Assembly: GCA_035762545.1 (NCBI GenBank)
Contig: DASTOM010000011.1
Span: 62,001 to 126,000, forward strand
Direction: 5' to 3'
Source: JANQRA01 sp035762545
Lineage (GTDB): Bacteria; Actinomycetota; Acidimicrobiia; Spongiisociales; ZC4RG35
DNA length: 64,000 nucleotides
Shown here: piece after piece, positions 57,349-64,000 of the stretch
Layout of the letters: each line of letters starts with the position of its first letter
Position numbering within the stretch: position 1 is the first letter of the stretch
Notes under the pieces: model-generated
Seen by the model: the letters and a program-made list of their open reading frames with translations, nothing else
Database searches by the model: none
Told to the model about the DNA's origin: nothing
Program-made: the position numbers and the translations under genes

Positions 57349-57938
57349 TGCTGGAGACGATCAGCCTCATCAGTGGTTCGGGTTGGGCGTCGGGAATCAA
57401 CCTCTACCTGGTCACGCTCATGCTCGGGATCGCAGGCCGGGCCGGCTGGACCGAAATCCCTGAGGTACTGCAACGGACCGACGTGATGGTGGTGGCCGGG
57501 ATTCTCTTCGTGGTCGAGTTCTTCGCCGACAAGGTGCCATTCCTCGACAGCTTCTGGGACTCGGTGCACACCTTCATAAGACCGATCGGCGCTGCCGCCA
57601 TCGGTGCGGTCATCGCCGGTCAGTCCGACAGCATCGGTGCCGCGATGGGTGCCATCGTCGCCGGTCTGCTGGCCTTGGACGCCCACGCCGCCAAGGCGAG
57701 CACGAGGGTCGTGGTCAACGCCTCACCGGAACCGGTGAGTAATTCAGTGGTCTCCCTCGCCGAGGACACGGGAGTGGCCCTCCTCGTGACTCTGGCGGTC
57801 ACCTACCCGGTGGTCACCATCATCGTGGTGATCGTGTTGGTCATCGCGGCAACGGCCCTGACCATCTGGTTGTGGAAGTTCGTCCGCAAGGCATGGGTGA
57901 AGGTCCGAGCCAGGACCAATGATCACAACCCGGGGTAG
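57348..57938 (+). CDS. DUF4126 membrane protein
   Basis: A 196-aa protein with about five hydrophobic helices and the DUF4126 signature: GSGWASGINLYLVTLMLGIAG, then FVVEFFADKVPFLDSFWDSVHTFIRPIGAAAIG and ALDAHAAKASTRVVVNASPEPVSN. The family is common in actinobacteria and of unknown function. ATG at 57348. The last codons and stop run into a hairpin-rich region that resembles a decayed copy of the dispersed repeat. Confidence 0.88.
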   Translation: MLETISLISGSGWASGINLYLVTLMLGIAGRAGWTEIPEVLQRTDVMVVAGILFVVEFFADKVPFLDSFWDSVHTFIRPIGAAAIGAVIAGQSDSIGAAMGAIVAGLLALDAHAAKASTRVVVNASPEPVSNSVVSLAEDTGVALLVTLAVTYPVVTIIVVIVLVIAATALTIWLWKFVRKAWVKVRARTNDHNPG

Positions 57939-58034
57939 CTGCCTGACCTGCGGTCAGGTTGGAGTTTCTGAAGAACCTCCCTGGGTGTCGAATTTCATCG
58001 ACACCCGCCCATTTATGGGTGATAACCACTCAGC
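57927..58034 (+). repeat. hairpin cluster / decayed repeat copy H between convergent genes
   Basis: Begins AACCCGGGGT over the DUF4126 stop and ends with CCCAT-TT-ATGGG (58008-58019), then GTGATAACCACTCA, loosely like the repeat core and tail. In between are two perfect hairpins: CCTGACC/GGTCAGG (57942-57958) and GGGTGTCGA/TCGACACCC (57983-58006). The cluster probably ends transcription of both neighbours. The relation to the repeat family is tentative. Confidence 0.5.
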
Positions 58035-59034
58035 TTCCGGTTTTTCGCTCCGTCATCCCATTCAGGACCTCGAGCACCACCCGATTGGCGAGGTATGCGG
58101 TCTGCTCTCCGGGCCCGTCGTAAGGCGGTGAAACCTCGACGACGTCGGCGCCGAGCACCTTCAGGTCTTTCGCCAGTCGCCGCACCGTGTCCAGGATCTC
58201 CCTCGAGTTGAGTCCACCCGGCTCGGGGGTTCCGGTGCCCGGAGCCAGACCCGGGTCGACGACGTCGATGTCCACCGATATGAACACCCCCTTGGCCCCT
58301 CCGGCCAGGGAATAGGCCACTGCTTCGTCGACGACATCGTCCAAGCCGCGATCGACGATCTCGTTCATGAGAAACGATCGCATCTTGTGCTCTGCCATCC
58401 ACCGCATGACCTCCGGCTCCGGCCAGTAGCCGCGAAGACCGATCTGGACGAAGCGGTGCCCGGGGACGGCGCCCGATTCGATGAGCCGGCGCATTGGTGT
58501 GCCATGGCCGATGAGACTTCCGTTCTGGGTGAAACCGGTGTCGGCATGGGCGTCGAAGTGGATGAGCGCGATCTCACCGAAGCCGTGGGCACGGGCCACT
58601 CCGAGAGCGTTGGGCCAGGTGATCGTGTGGTCGCCACCGAGGACGATCGGCACCTTCCCCGCTTTGGCGATGTCACCGACCACGTCGGCGATCCGGTCGA
58701 TCGAGCCTTCGAGCTGCCCGGGTTGGACGTAGACGTCGCCGACATCGACCACCCCGAGAACTTCGAAGGGGTCGAGACCCGTGGGCAGGTGTGGGCGATA
58801 GCCGTCCATGGCCCCATAGTCGGCGTTCCGGATCGCTGCCGGCCCGAATCGCGCCCCCGGCCGGTAGGTGGTGCCCCAGTCGAATGGAGCGCCAACGATG
58901 ACGACATCGCCGTCACCCAGGTCGTCCATCTTCACTGCGGGACAGCCGAGGAAGGAGTTACGGGAGGCGAAGGAGATGTACTCGGCCGACGCGAACGGGA
59001 TCTCGGCTTTGCGGTCGTCGTAGGGCGTATACAA
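58030..59034 (-). CDS. speB: agmatinase / ureohydrolase family enzyme
   Basis: A 334-aa arginase-superfamily enzyme. The manganese ligands are H136 in GGDHTITW, D161, H163 and D165 in HFDAHADTGF, and D255/D257 in SVDIDVVDPGLAPGTGTPEPGG. The last block resembles agmatinase or guanidinobutyrase more than arginase. It probably releases urea from agmatine or a related guanidine, giving putrescine. TTG at 59034 is the only good start. The divergent MFS gene starts 22 bp away. Guanidinobutyrate or guanidine cannot be ruled out as substrate. Confidence 0.85.
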   Translation of the reverse strand: MYTPYDDRKAEIPFASAEYISFASRNSFLGCPAVKMDDLGDGDVVIVGAPFDWGTTYRPGARFGPAAIRNADYGAMDGYRPHLPTGLDPFEVLGVVDVGDVYVQPGQLEGSIDRIADVVGDIAKAGKVPIVLGGDHTITWPNALGVARAHGFGEIALIHFDAHADTGFTQNGSLIGHGTPMRRLIESGAVPGHRFVQIGLRGYWPEPEVMRWMAEHKMRSFLMNEIVDRGLDDVVDEAVAYSLAGGAKGVFISVDIDVVDPGLAPGTGTPEPGGLNSREILDTVRRLAKDLKVLGADVVEVSPPYDGPGEQTAYLANRVVLEVLNGMTERKTGS

Positions 59035-59056
59035 GTCGTGGTTACGCTAACTGGAG

Positions 59057-60352
59057 TTGACGACCACCGAAGGCACGACCCCCGACCAGGTTCAGCGCAC
59101 CTACCTGACACTGATCCTCCTCCAGACTCTCGCCGCATCACTCATCTGGGGGGTCAACACCCTGTTCCTGCTCGATGCGGGCCTCAGCATCACGGAGGCG
59201 TTCGTCGCCAATGCGGCTTTCACCGCCGGGATGATGATCTTCGAGGTGCCAACCGGAGTGGTGGCCGACGCCTGGGGTCGGCGCACGTCGTTCATCCTGG
59301 GCGCGGCGACGCTGCTGGTCGCCACACTCGCCTATCTCGCGCTGTGGTACGTCGAGGCGGGGATCTGGTGGTGGGTCCTGTCCTCGGCGTTCATCGGACT
59401 CGGTTTCACCTTCTTCTCGGGCGCCACCGAGGCATGGCTGGTCGATGCCCTGACCGCCACCGGTTACACAGGTGCTGTCGAGGAGGTATTTGGAAAGGGT
59501 CAGACGGCAGTTGGCTTCGCCACGTTGGTCGGGACCATCGGAGGTGGGTTCCTGGCCCAGATCAGCCTTGGGGTTCCCTACATCGCCAGGTCCCTGCTCT
59601 TGGTGGCGGTGATCGTGGCGGCCTGGTTGTGGATGCATGACATCGGCTACACGCCGGTACGGGGGGCATCGGTCCGCGAGGAAGTGTCGGGGATCCTGCG
59701 TGCATCGGTCCAGCACGGCTGGCGCAACCGTCCGGTTCGTCTGTTCATGCTCGCCGCACCGTTCTCGACAGGGGTCGGTATCTGGATCTTCTACGCCTTC
59801 CAGCCCTATCTGCTCGAACTGTTCGGCGATCCCAACGCGGTGTTTCTGTCGGGGATCGCCGCGGCGATCTTCGCGGTGGCCCAGATGATCGGTGGTGCGT
59901 CGGTCAACTGGGCACGTCGCCGTTTCGACAGTCGGACGGGCGTCATGCTGGCCCAGATCGTCCTCTCGGGCGCACTCGTCGTCGGGGTCGGCGCTGCGGA
60001 GCTACTCGAGATCCCGATTGGGTTCTGGGTGGCGACGTCGCTTCTGGTCATCGTCGCCCTGGCCGGCGCCATCTCGGCCCCGATGCAACAGGCGTATATG
60101 AACGATGTGATCCCCTCCGCCCAGCGGGCGACGGTTCTGTCGTTCTCGTCGCTGATGGGGAGCGCCGGTGGCGTTGTGATCCAGCCCGCGCTGGGCAAGG
60201 TGGCAGACGTGTACTCCCTGGGACTGGGCTACGCAGTTGGAGGTGTGCTCTACCTCCTGCAACTCCCGTTCATTTGGGCGGCGCGTCGGCTCAGGTTGCC
60301 GGCGGACGAGGTGATGAAGCCTGTTCCGCGTCACGGTGTCGATCTGGCATGA
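59057..60352 (+). CDS. MFS transporter, 12-helix type
   Basis: A 431-aa major facilitator with about 12 transmembrane helices. LFLLDAGLSITEAFVANAAFTAGMMIFEVPTGVVADAWGRRTSFILG covers helices 1-2 and motif A (GVVADAWGRR). SSAFIGLGFTFFSGATEAWLVDAL follows, as in exporters of unknown specificity. TTG at 59057, 22 bp from the divergent agmatinase start, suggests shared regulation and perhaps transport of a related guanidine or amine. This is context only. Confidence 0.85.
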   Translation: MTTTEGTTPDQVQRTYLTLILLQTLAASLIWGVNTLFLLDAGLSITEAFVANAAFTAGMMIFEVPTGVVADAWGRRTSFILGAATLLVATLAYLALWYVEAGIWWWVLSSAFIGLGFTFFSGATEAWLVDALTATGYTGAVEEVFGKGQTAVGFATLVGTIGGGFLAQISLGVPYIARSLLLVAVIVAAWLWMHDIGYTPVRGASVREEVSGILRASVQHGWRNRPVRLFMLAAPFSTGVGIWIFYAFQPYLLELFGDPNAVFLSGIAAAIFAVAQMIGGASVNWARRRFDSRTGVMLAQIVLSGALVVGVGAAELLEIPIGFWVATSLLVIVALAGAISAPMQQAYMNDVIPSAQRATVLSFSSLMGSAGGVVIQPALGKVADVYSLGLGYAVGGVLYLLQLPFIWAARRLRLPADEVMKPVPRHGVDLA

Positions 60353-60361
60353 TGAGGCCCG

Positions 60362-60592
60362 ATGTCTGAGCACTCCGCAGAAGCAGACGAGGCCCGCGAC
60401 GCCCGGATGGGGAAGGCGATCGTGAAGTGCCTTGCGATCGGTTTCCCGACGGCCCTCATCGGACTGACCCTCGCGGTGTGGCTCATCACCGACCTCGACC
60501 TGGCCGACTCATTCGCCACGGCCCTCCTCCCCGGCATCCTCCTTGGCGGCTTCGCCGGCGGCTTCGCCGGCGTCGCCATGACCATGGACTGA
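60362..60592 (+). CDS. small two-helix membrane protein
   Basis: A 76-aa protein: acidic and charged N-terminus (MSEHSAEADEARDARMG), two hydrophobic helices (about 23-44 and 52-73) joined by a DLDLAD loop, and a glycine-rich GGFAGGFAG motif in the second helix. ATG at 60362, 9 bp after the MFS stop, so it may be co-transcribed. No family recognised. It converges on the heliorhodopsin gene with a hairpin between. Confidence 0.65.
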   Translation: MSEHSAEADEARDARMGKAIVKCLAIGFPTALIGLTLAVWLITDLDLADSFATALLPGILLGGFAGGFAGVAMTMD

Positions 60593-60604
60593 CTCGTTCC
60601 TAAT

Positions 60605-60634
60605 GCTGTGGGGGCGGTATTCCGGCCCTACAGC
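60605..60634. terminator. hairpin between convergent genes
   Basis: GCTGT pairs with ACAGC, extended by a G-U pair and GGG/CCC, around a loop of about 12 bases. GTTTGG follows on the plus side. Its location between the stops of the small membrane protein and heliorhodopsin genes supports a bidirectional terminator. Confidence 0.6.
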
Positions 60635-60654
60635 GTTTGGAAAAGGGTTTGCGG

Positions 60655-61425
60655 TCAGCCGGCCAGCGTTCCGGCGAAGACCTGCCAGGCGAGGGCTGAC
60701 TTCGCAACCAGGCTCAGCAGCACATAGGTCGACTCTCCGAATCGATAGTTGGCCCATCGTCCGACCTTCCGATACTGGAGAACCATCACGATTGCGAAGA
60801 TGTTGAAGAACACGAAAAGCGAGAAGAAGATCCCGTAGACGAAACCGGGGGGAGACGCCTCGACGCCGGGGGAGACCAGATAGATCCCGATCGCCACCCA
60901 CGGGATGGCCCCGGCCAGGCAGCCGAACCAGAACGGCAGCCAACTCTTGACCTCACCAGGGTCTTCGTACTTCTCCTGGAGCAACCCGAACAGGATCATC
61001 GAGGCGTTGACCCCTGCCAGGGCTAGGAGTGCGGCGATGTCGGCGATACCGGTGAGCATCGCGATCAGAACGATCATCAGCGAAGAGGAGAACGAGTATT
61101 CGATCCAGCGGGCGTAGTTGCGGCCCCGGTCGAGGTTGCGCTCGTACCAGGGGTAGACCCCCGGCGACGAGATGATGAAATGCGCAGCCGCAGACATGAA
61201 GAGGAAGACCGCCACACCCCACGCGACGCTCACCTGAAAGAGCTCCTGTGGCACTGGTGGCTCGGCACCGGGTGGTCCCTCCATGAAGGTGGCGACCACC
61301 GGCAGGGTGAAGGCATTGGCCAGTACCAGGACGAGCACCCCCTGGGCGAGGTGGAGCAGGCCCATCCCCACGTTGTAGCCCCGAAGGCGCGAGCGACTCG
61401 TCTCAACCGTTTCTGTCATGGCCAT
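60655..61425 (-). CDS. heliorhodopsin
   Basis: A 256-aa seven-helix retinal protein of the heliorhodopsin family, whose N-terminus faces the cytoplasm, opposite to other microbial rhodopsins. The retinal lysine is K242 in LSLVAKSALAWQ and the Schiff-base counterion is E109 in RWIEYSFSSS, close to K241 and E107 of the reference protein 48C12. Other family blocks are LANAFTLP, NGASMILFG-like NASMILFGLLQEKY, LPFWFGCLAG and PPGFVYGI. Length matches the family at about 250. ATG at 61425 (or 61419) has GGAGGTGG about 11 bp upstream. No pump or channel motif is seen and the function is unknown, though sensory or enzyme-modulating roles have been proposed. No retinal-synthesis gene lies in the window. 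Confidence 0.95.
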   Translation of the reverse strand: MAMTETVETSRSRLRGYNVGMGLLHLAQGVLVLVLANAFTLPVVATFMEGPPGAEPPVPQELFQVSVAWGVAVFLFMSAAAHFIISSPGVYPWYERNLDRGRNYARWIEYSFSSSLMIVLIAMLTGIADIAALLALAGVNASMILFGLLQEKYEDPGEVKSWLPFWFGCLAGAIPWVAIGIYLVSPGVEASPPGFVYGIFFSLFVFFNIFAIVMVLQYRKVGRWANYRFGESTYVLLSLVAKSALAWQVFAGTLAG

Positions 61426-61509
61426 TGTTCGGTACCACCTCCACCCCCGGGGTGACATCGCAACCAACGCTAGATGATCCGCTCCGCCGGCCAGGCACGA
61501 ATACCAGTC

Positions 61510-62973
61510 ATGGCCGATCGAATCAGAACCCTGGTCACCGGTGCGACTGGATATGTCGGTGGACGACTCGTGCCCCGTCTGATCGAGGCGGGCCACGAGG
61601 TCGTCTGTCTCGCCCGGGATCCGTCCAAGCTCGAATCGGCAGCGTGGCGTGATCGTGTCACGGTGGTCCAGGGTGATCTCCTAGATGCCAACACACTTCA
61701 CGACGCCCTGGAAGACATCGACTACGCCTTCTATCTCGTCCACTCGATGGAAGGCGGCGACTTCGGCGAGCGCGATCGTCGAGCCGCCAGCAACTTCATC
61801 TCGGCGGCCAACAGTCAGAGCCTTCGTCGAATCGTCTATCTGGGCGGCCTGGGCGAAGGCAGGCTGAGCCCTCACCTGGAGAGTCGTCAGGAGGTGGGCC
61901 GGATCCTTGCTTCCGGTGACACCCCGGTGACCGAGTTGCGCGCTGCCGTGATCATCGGCTCGGGGTCCGTGTCCTTCGAGATGCTGCGCTATCTCACGGA
62001 GGTCCTTCCGGTCATGGTGACCCCTCGTTGGGTGCGCACCCAGTGCCAGCCGATCGCAATCCGTGACGTGCTCGAGGTGCTGGTCGCCGCCCTGGACGAC
62101 CCTGACGGCGATCACATCAGGGAGATCGGAGGTCCCGATCGACTCAGTTACGAAGAGATGATGAGGATCTACGCCGAGGTCGCCGGTCTGCCCCGCCGCG
62201 TGATCTTCGCCGTCCCGGTCCTGACTCCTCGCCTGTCGAGTCTCTGGGTCGGGCTCGTGACCCCATTGCCCACCGGGGTCGCCCGCCCTCTCGTCGAGAG
62301 TTTGTCGGTCGAGGTGACAGTCGACGACAACAGCTTTGCCTCCAGGGCGGCGGGGCCCCTGAGCGGCTATCGAGAGGCCGTGGCCCGCGCTCTTCAGCAC
62401 TCGCAAGAGCTCGAAGTGCCGACGAGATGGTCGGGGGTCGCCTACTGGCCCGCCCTTCCCTATCCGAGTGATCCGGATTGGTCAGGTGGCACCGAGTACA
62501 CCGACGTCCAGGAGGTCGAGACGTCCGCCTCAGCCGACGACCTCTGGTGGGCGATCACCCGGATCGGTGGCAATGTCGGCTACTACACGATGGACTGGGC
62601 CTGGAGGGTCCGAGGGATCATCGATGCGGTCGTCGGCGGTGTCGGTCTGCGTCGGGGGCGCCGACATCCATCCGAGCTGAGGAAAGGCGAGTCTCTGGAC
62701 TTCTGGCGGGTGGTCGGGGTCGACCGAGCGGCATCGTTGCAGCTCTACGCCGAGATGAAGTTGCCCGGGGACGCCTGGCTGGTGTTCGAGGTGTCACCTG
62801 CCGACTCTGGCTCCCGTCTCAGCCAGACCGCCTTGTTTCGTCCCCGAGGGCTCTGGGGGCGGGTCTACTGGTTTGCGATGTTCCCGTTCCACGTGTTCAT
62901 CTTCGGTCGCATGGCGCGGGCAATCGCCGATGCCGCCGAGGACCGGGAGTCAGTCACTCTTCGCGCAGGCTGA
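61510..62973 (+). CDS. SDR-type NAD(P)-binding protein fused to DUF2867
   Basis: A 487-aa two-domain protein. Residues 1-about 300 form an atypical short-chain reductase with TLVTGATGYVGGRLVPRL, VVQGDLLD and YLVHSMEGGDF. The C-terminal part (about 330-480) is a DUF2867/START-like domain with GGNVGYYTMDWAWRVRGIIDAVVGGVGLRRGRR. This fusion is known in bacteria without a defined substrate; a lipid or quinone ligand is possible. ATG at 61510 is preferred, with ATG at 61474 adding 12 residues. It is divergent from heliorhodopsin, 84 bp apart, and overlaps the convergent aldehyde dehydrogenase gene by 20 bp. Confidence 0.83.
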   Translation: MADRIRTLVTGATGYVGGRLVPRLIEAGHEVVCLARDPSKLESAAWRDRVTVVQGDLLDANTLHDALEDIDYAFYLVHSMEGGDFGERDRRAASNFISAANSQSLRRIVYLGGLGEGRLSPHLESRQEVGRILASGDTPVTELRAAVIIGSGSVSFEMLRYLTEVLPVMVTPRWVRTQCQPIAIRDVLEVLVAALDDPDGDHIREIGGPDRLSYEEMMRIYAEVAGLPRRVIFAVPVLTPRLSSLWVGLVTPLPTGVARPLVESLSVEVTVDDNSFASRAAGPLSGYREAVARALQHSQELEVPTRWSGVAYWPALPYPSDPDWSGGTEYTDVQEVETSASADDLWWAITRIGGNVGYYTMDWAWRVRGIIDAVVGGVGLRRGRRHPSELRKGESLDFWRVVGVDRAASLQLYAEMKLPGDAWLVFEVSPADSGSRLSQTALFRPRGLWGRVYWFAMFPFHVFIFGRMARAIADAAEDRESVTLRAG

Positions 62974-64000
62974 ACACGATGGTCTGGAGGTCGGTGAACT
63001 CGTGGATTCGCTGGCGGCCCCACCCGGTGTCAGTCCCAGCTGCTCCGCCGAATGGCTGGAACGTCTCCCACGTGTCGGTCGAGTCGTTGACGATCACCGT
63101 GCCCGACCTGATCCGGTCGGCGTAGTAGAAGGCCTTCGTCAGGTCGTTCGTGAACACCGCAGCCTGGAGACCGAGACGGGTCCGGTTTGCGAGGCCGATC
63201 GCGTCCTCGTCGTCACGGGCACTGAGGATGGGGAGAACCGGTCCGAATGACTCCTCTTGGGAGACAGCAGACTCCTCGGGGACCTGGTCGAGGATCGTGA
63301 ACTCGTAGTAGAGGTCGGTCGGGAAGCCCGAAGCCCTCTTTCCGCCGACCAGCACCTCGGCGCCGCGCTCGACGGCATCGGCCATGTGGCGGTCCATCTT
63401 CTCGGCGGTCGGTTCGTTGTTGAGCGGCCCCATGTTGGTGTTGTCGTCGAATGGGTCGCCGAGACGAACCACGTCGGCCGCCTTGAGCGCGGCCTCGACG
63501 AACTCGTCGTGAACGTCGTCGAGGACGATCAGACGCTCGGTGGCGACACAGACCTGCCCGGCGTTGAAGTAGGCGCCGTACACCGCCGCTTCGGCAGCAC
63601 GCTCGATGTCGGCGTCGGCGGTCACGATGGTCGGGCCGTTGCCGGACATCTCCATGATCGAGCGCTTCAGACCCATCTTGGAGACGATGCGGGCACCGGT
63701 CGCCGATGAGCCGGTGAACCCGATGGCGTCGACCCCGTCATGAGTCACCAGGGCCTCGCCGATCGGTCCGGCACCGGGGATGACCGAGATCGCCCCTTTG
63801 GGGACGCCGGCCTCCTCGAACACCTTTGCCATCTCGAGCAGCGCCCAACTCGTGAATTCGGGTGGCTTGACGATGATCGAGTTGCCCGTGGCGAGGCCCG
63901 GCCCGACGTACTCCATCGGGATCATCACCGGGAAGTTCCACGGCGTGATCGCAACCCAGACACCCACCGGACGGTGAACCGTGAACATGCGTCTGGTCCG
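62954..64000 (-). CDS. NAD(P)-dependent aldehyde dehydrogenase, C-terminal portion
   Basis: The gene runs off the right edge, so the N-terminus is missing; about 348 residues are visible. Visible ALDH motifs are ITPWNFPVMIP (cofactor and active-site Asn), GFTGSSATGARI (NAD-binding), catalytic Glu in IMEMSGNGPTIV, catalytic Cys in NAGQVCVATERL, and ESFGPVLPI. EMSGNGP replaces the usual ELGGKNP. It could oxidise an aminoaldehyde or succinate semialdehyde, which would complete amine degradation, but the substrate is not determined by the sequence. Confidence 0.88.
   Translation of the reverse strand, partial: RTRRMFTVHRPVGVWVAITPWNFPVMIPMEYVGPGLATGNSIIVKPPEFTSWALLEMAKVFEEAGVPKGAISVIPGAGPIGEALVTHDGVDAIGFTGSSATGARIVSKMGLKRSIMEMSGNGPTIVTADADIERAAEAAVYGAYFNAGQVCVATERLIVLDDVHDEFVEAALKAADVVRLGDPFDDNTNMGPLNNEPTAEKMDRHMADAVERGAEVLVGGKRASGFPTDLYYEFTILDQVPEESAVSQEESFGPVLPILSARDDEDAIGLANRTRLGLQAAVFTNDLTKAFYYADRIRSGTVIVNDSTDTWETFQPFGGAAGTDTGWGRQRIHEFTDLQTIVFSLREE

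Noticed and set aside
58387..59640. 417-aa plus-strand frame opposite agmatinase
   Set aside because: A shadow frame: agmatinase motifs on the minus strand are intact, and the frame runs into the MFS gene out of frame.
1..64000. CRISPR arrays, tRNA, rRNA, prophage, insertion sequences
   Set aside because: I looked through the intergenic regions and found no regularly spaced direct repeats, no tRNA-like cloverleaf, and no transposase, integrase or phage structural genes.

Overview
The window is chromosomal DNA from a high-GC Gram-positive bacterium. I infer an actinomycetote, probably of the class Acidimicrobiia or a close relative. The signs are a heliorhodopsin (a family found in monoderms), a class E sortase, an F420-type LLM oxidoreductase, many GTG/TTG starts, Thr-rich lipoprotein linkers, an MprAB-PepD-like stress locus, and no outer-membrane genes. 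Species cannot be read from the sequence. I saw no rRNA, tRNA, CRISPR array, phage or transposase. Gene density is very high, with many 4-bp stop/start overlaps and very short divergent gaps.

Layout. 1-7956: start of menB and divergent menE (menaquinone), a DHA2 exporter, an O-methyltransferase, ArfB, inositol-phosphate synthase and small enzymes. 8086-10865: a lone sufB, then an M15 peptidase lipoprotein bracketed by inverted copies of a 45-bp repeat, and two small proteins. 10999-13962: response regulator, sensor kinase and HtrA-type protease. 14020-19848: a cobalamin riboswitch followed by a seven-gene uptake and salvage operon (BtuF-, BtuC- and BtuD-like proteins, CobO, CobU, CobT, CobS). 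19856-24244: TetR plus a two-subunit ABC exporter with a palindromic operator.

24257-33541: phosphotransferase-fold protein, DUF885 peptidase, flavin reductase, LysM/M23 hydrolase, RlmN, LLM oxidoreductase, gamma-glutamyltransferase-like enzyme and a coupled unknown. 33542-36654: a long gene-poor leader and two tandem membrane HD-domain proteins. 36683-44120: DUF5317, crotonase, sortase E, TlpA-like thioredoxin, aconitase, a SufR-like regulator and Mrp. The last three form an iron-sulfur neighbourhood around a symmetric palindrome.

45334-54544: amine oxidase, aminotransferase, amidohydrolase and a complete polyamine-type ABC importer (PotABCD). An agmatinase (58030) and an aldehyde dehydrogenase (62954) extend the amine theme. 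54611-64000: DUF4349 lipoprotein, C45-type hydrolase, GNAT, DUF4126, an MFS protein, heliorhodopsin and an SDR-DUF2867 fusion.

The most notable features are the heliorhodopsin, a family of dispersed 45-bp two-palindrome repeats (several as inverted pairs at gene ends), a riboswitch whose expression platform can be read from the sequence, and a motif shared by the regulator and htrA promoters.
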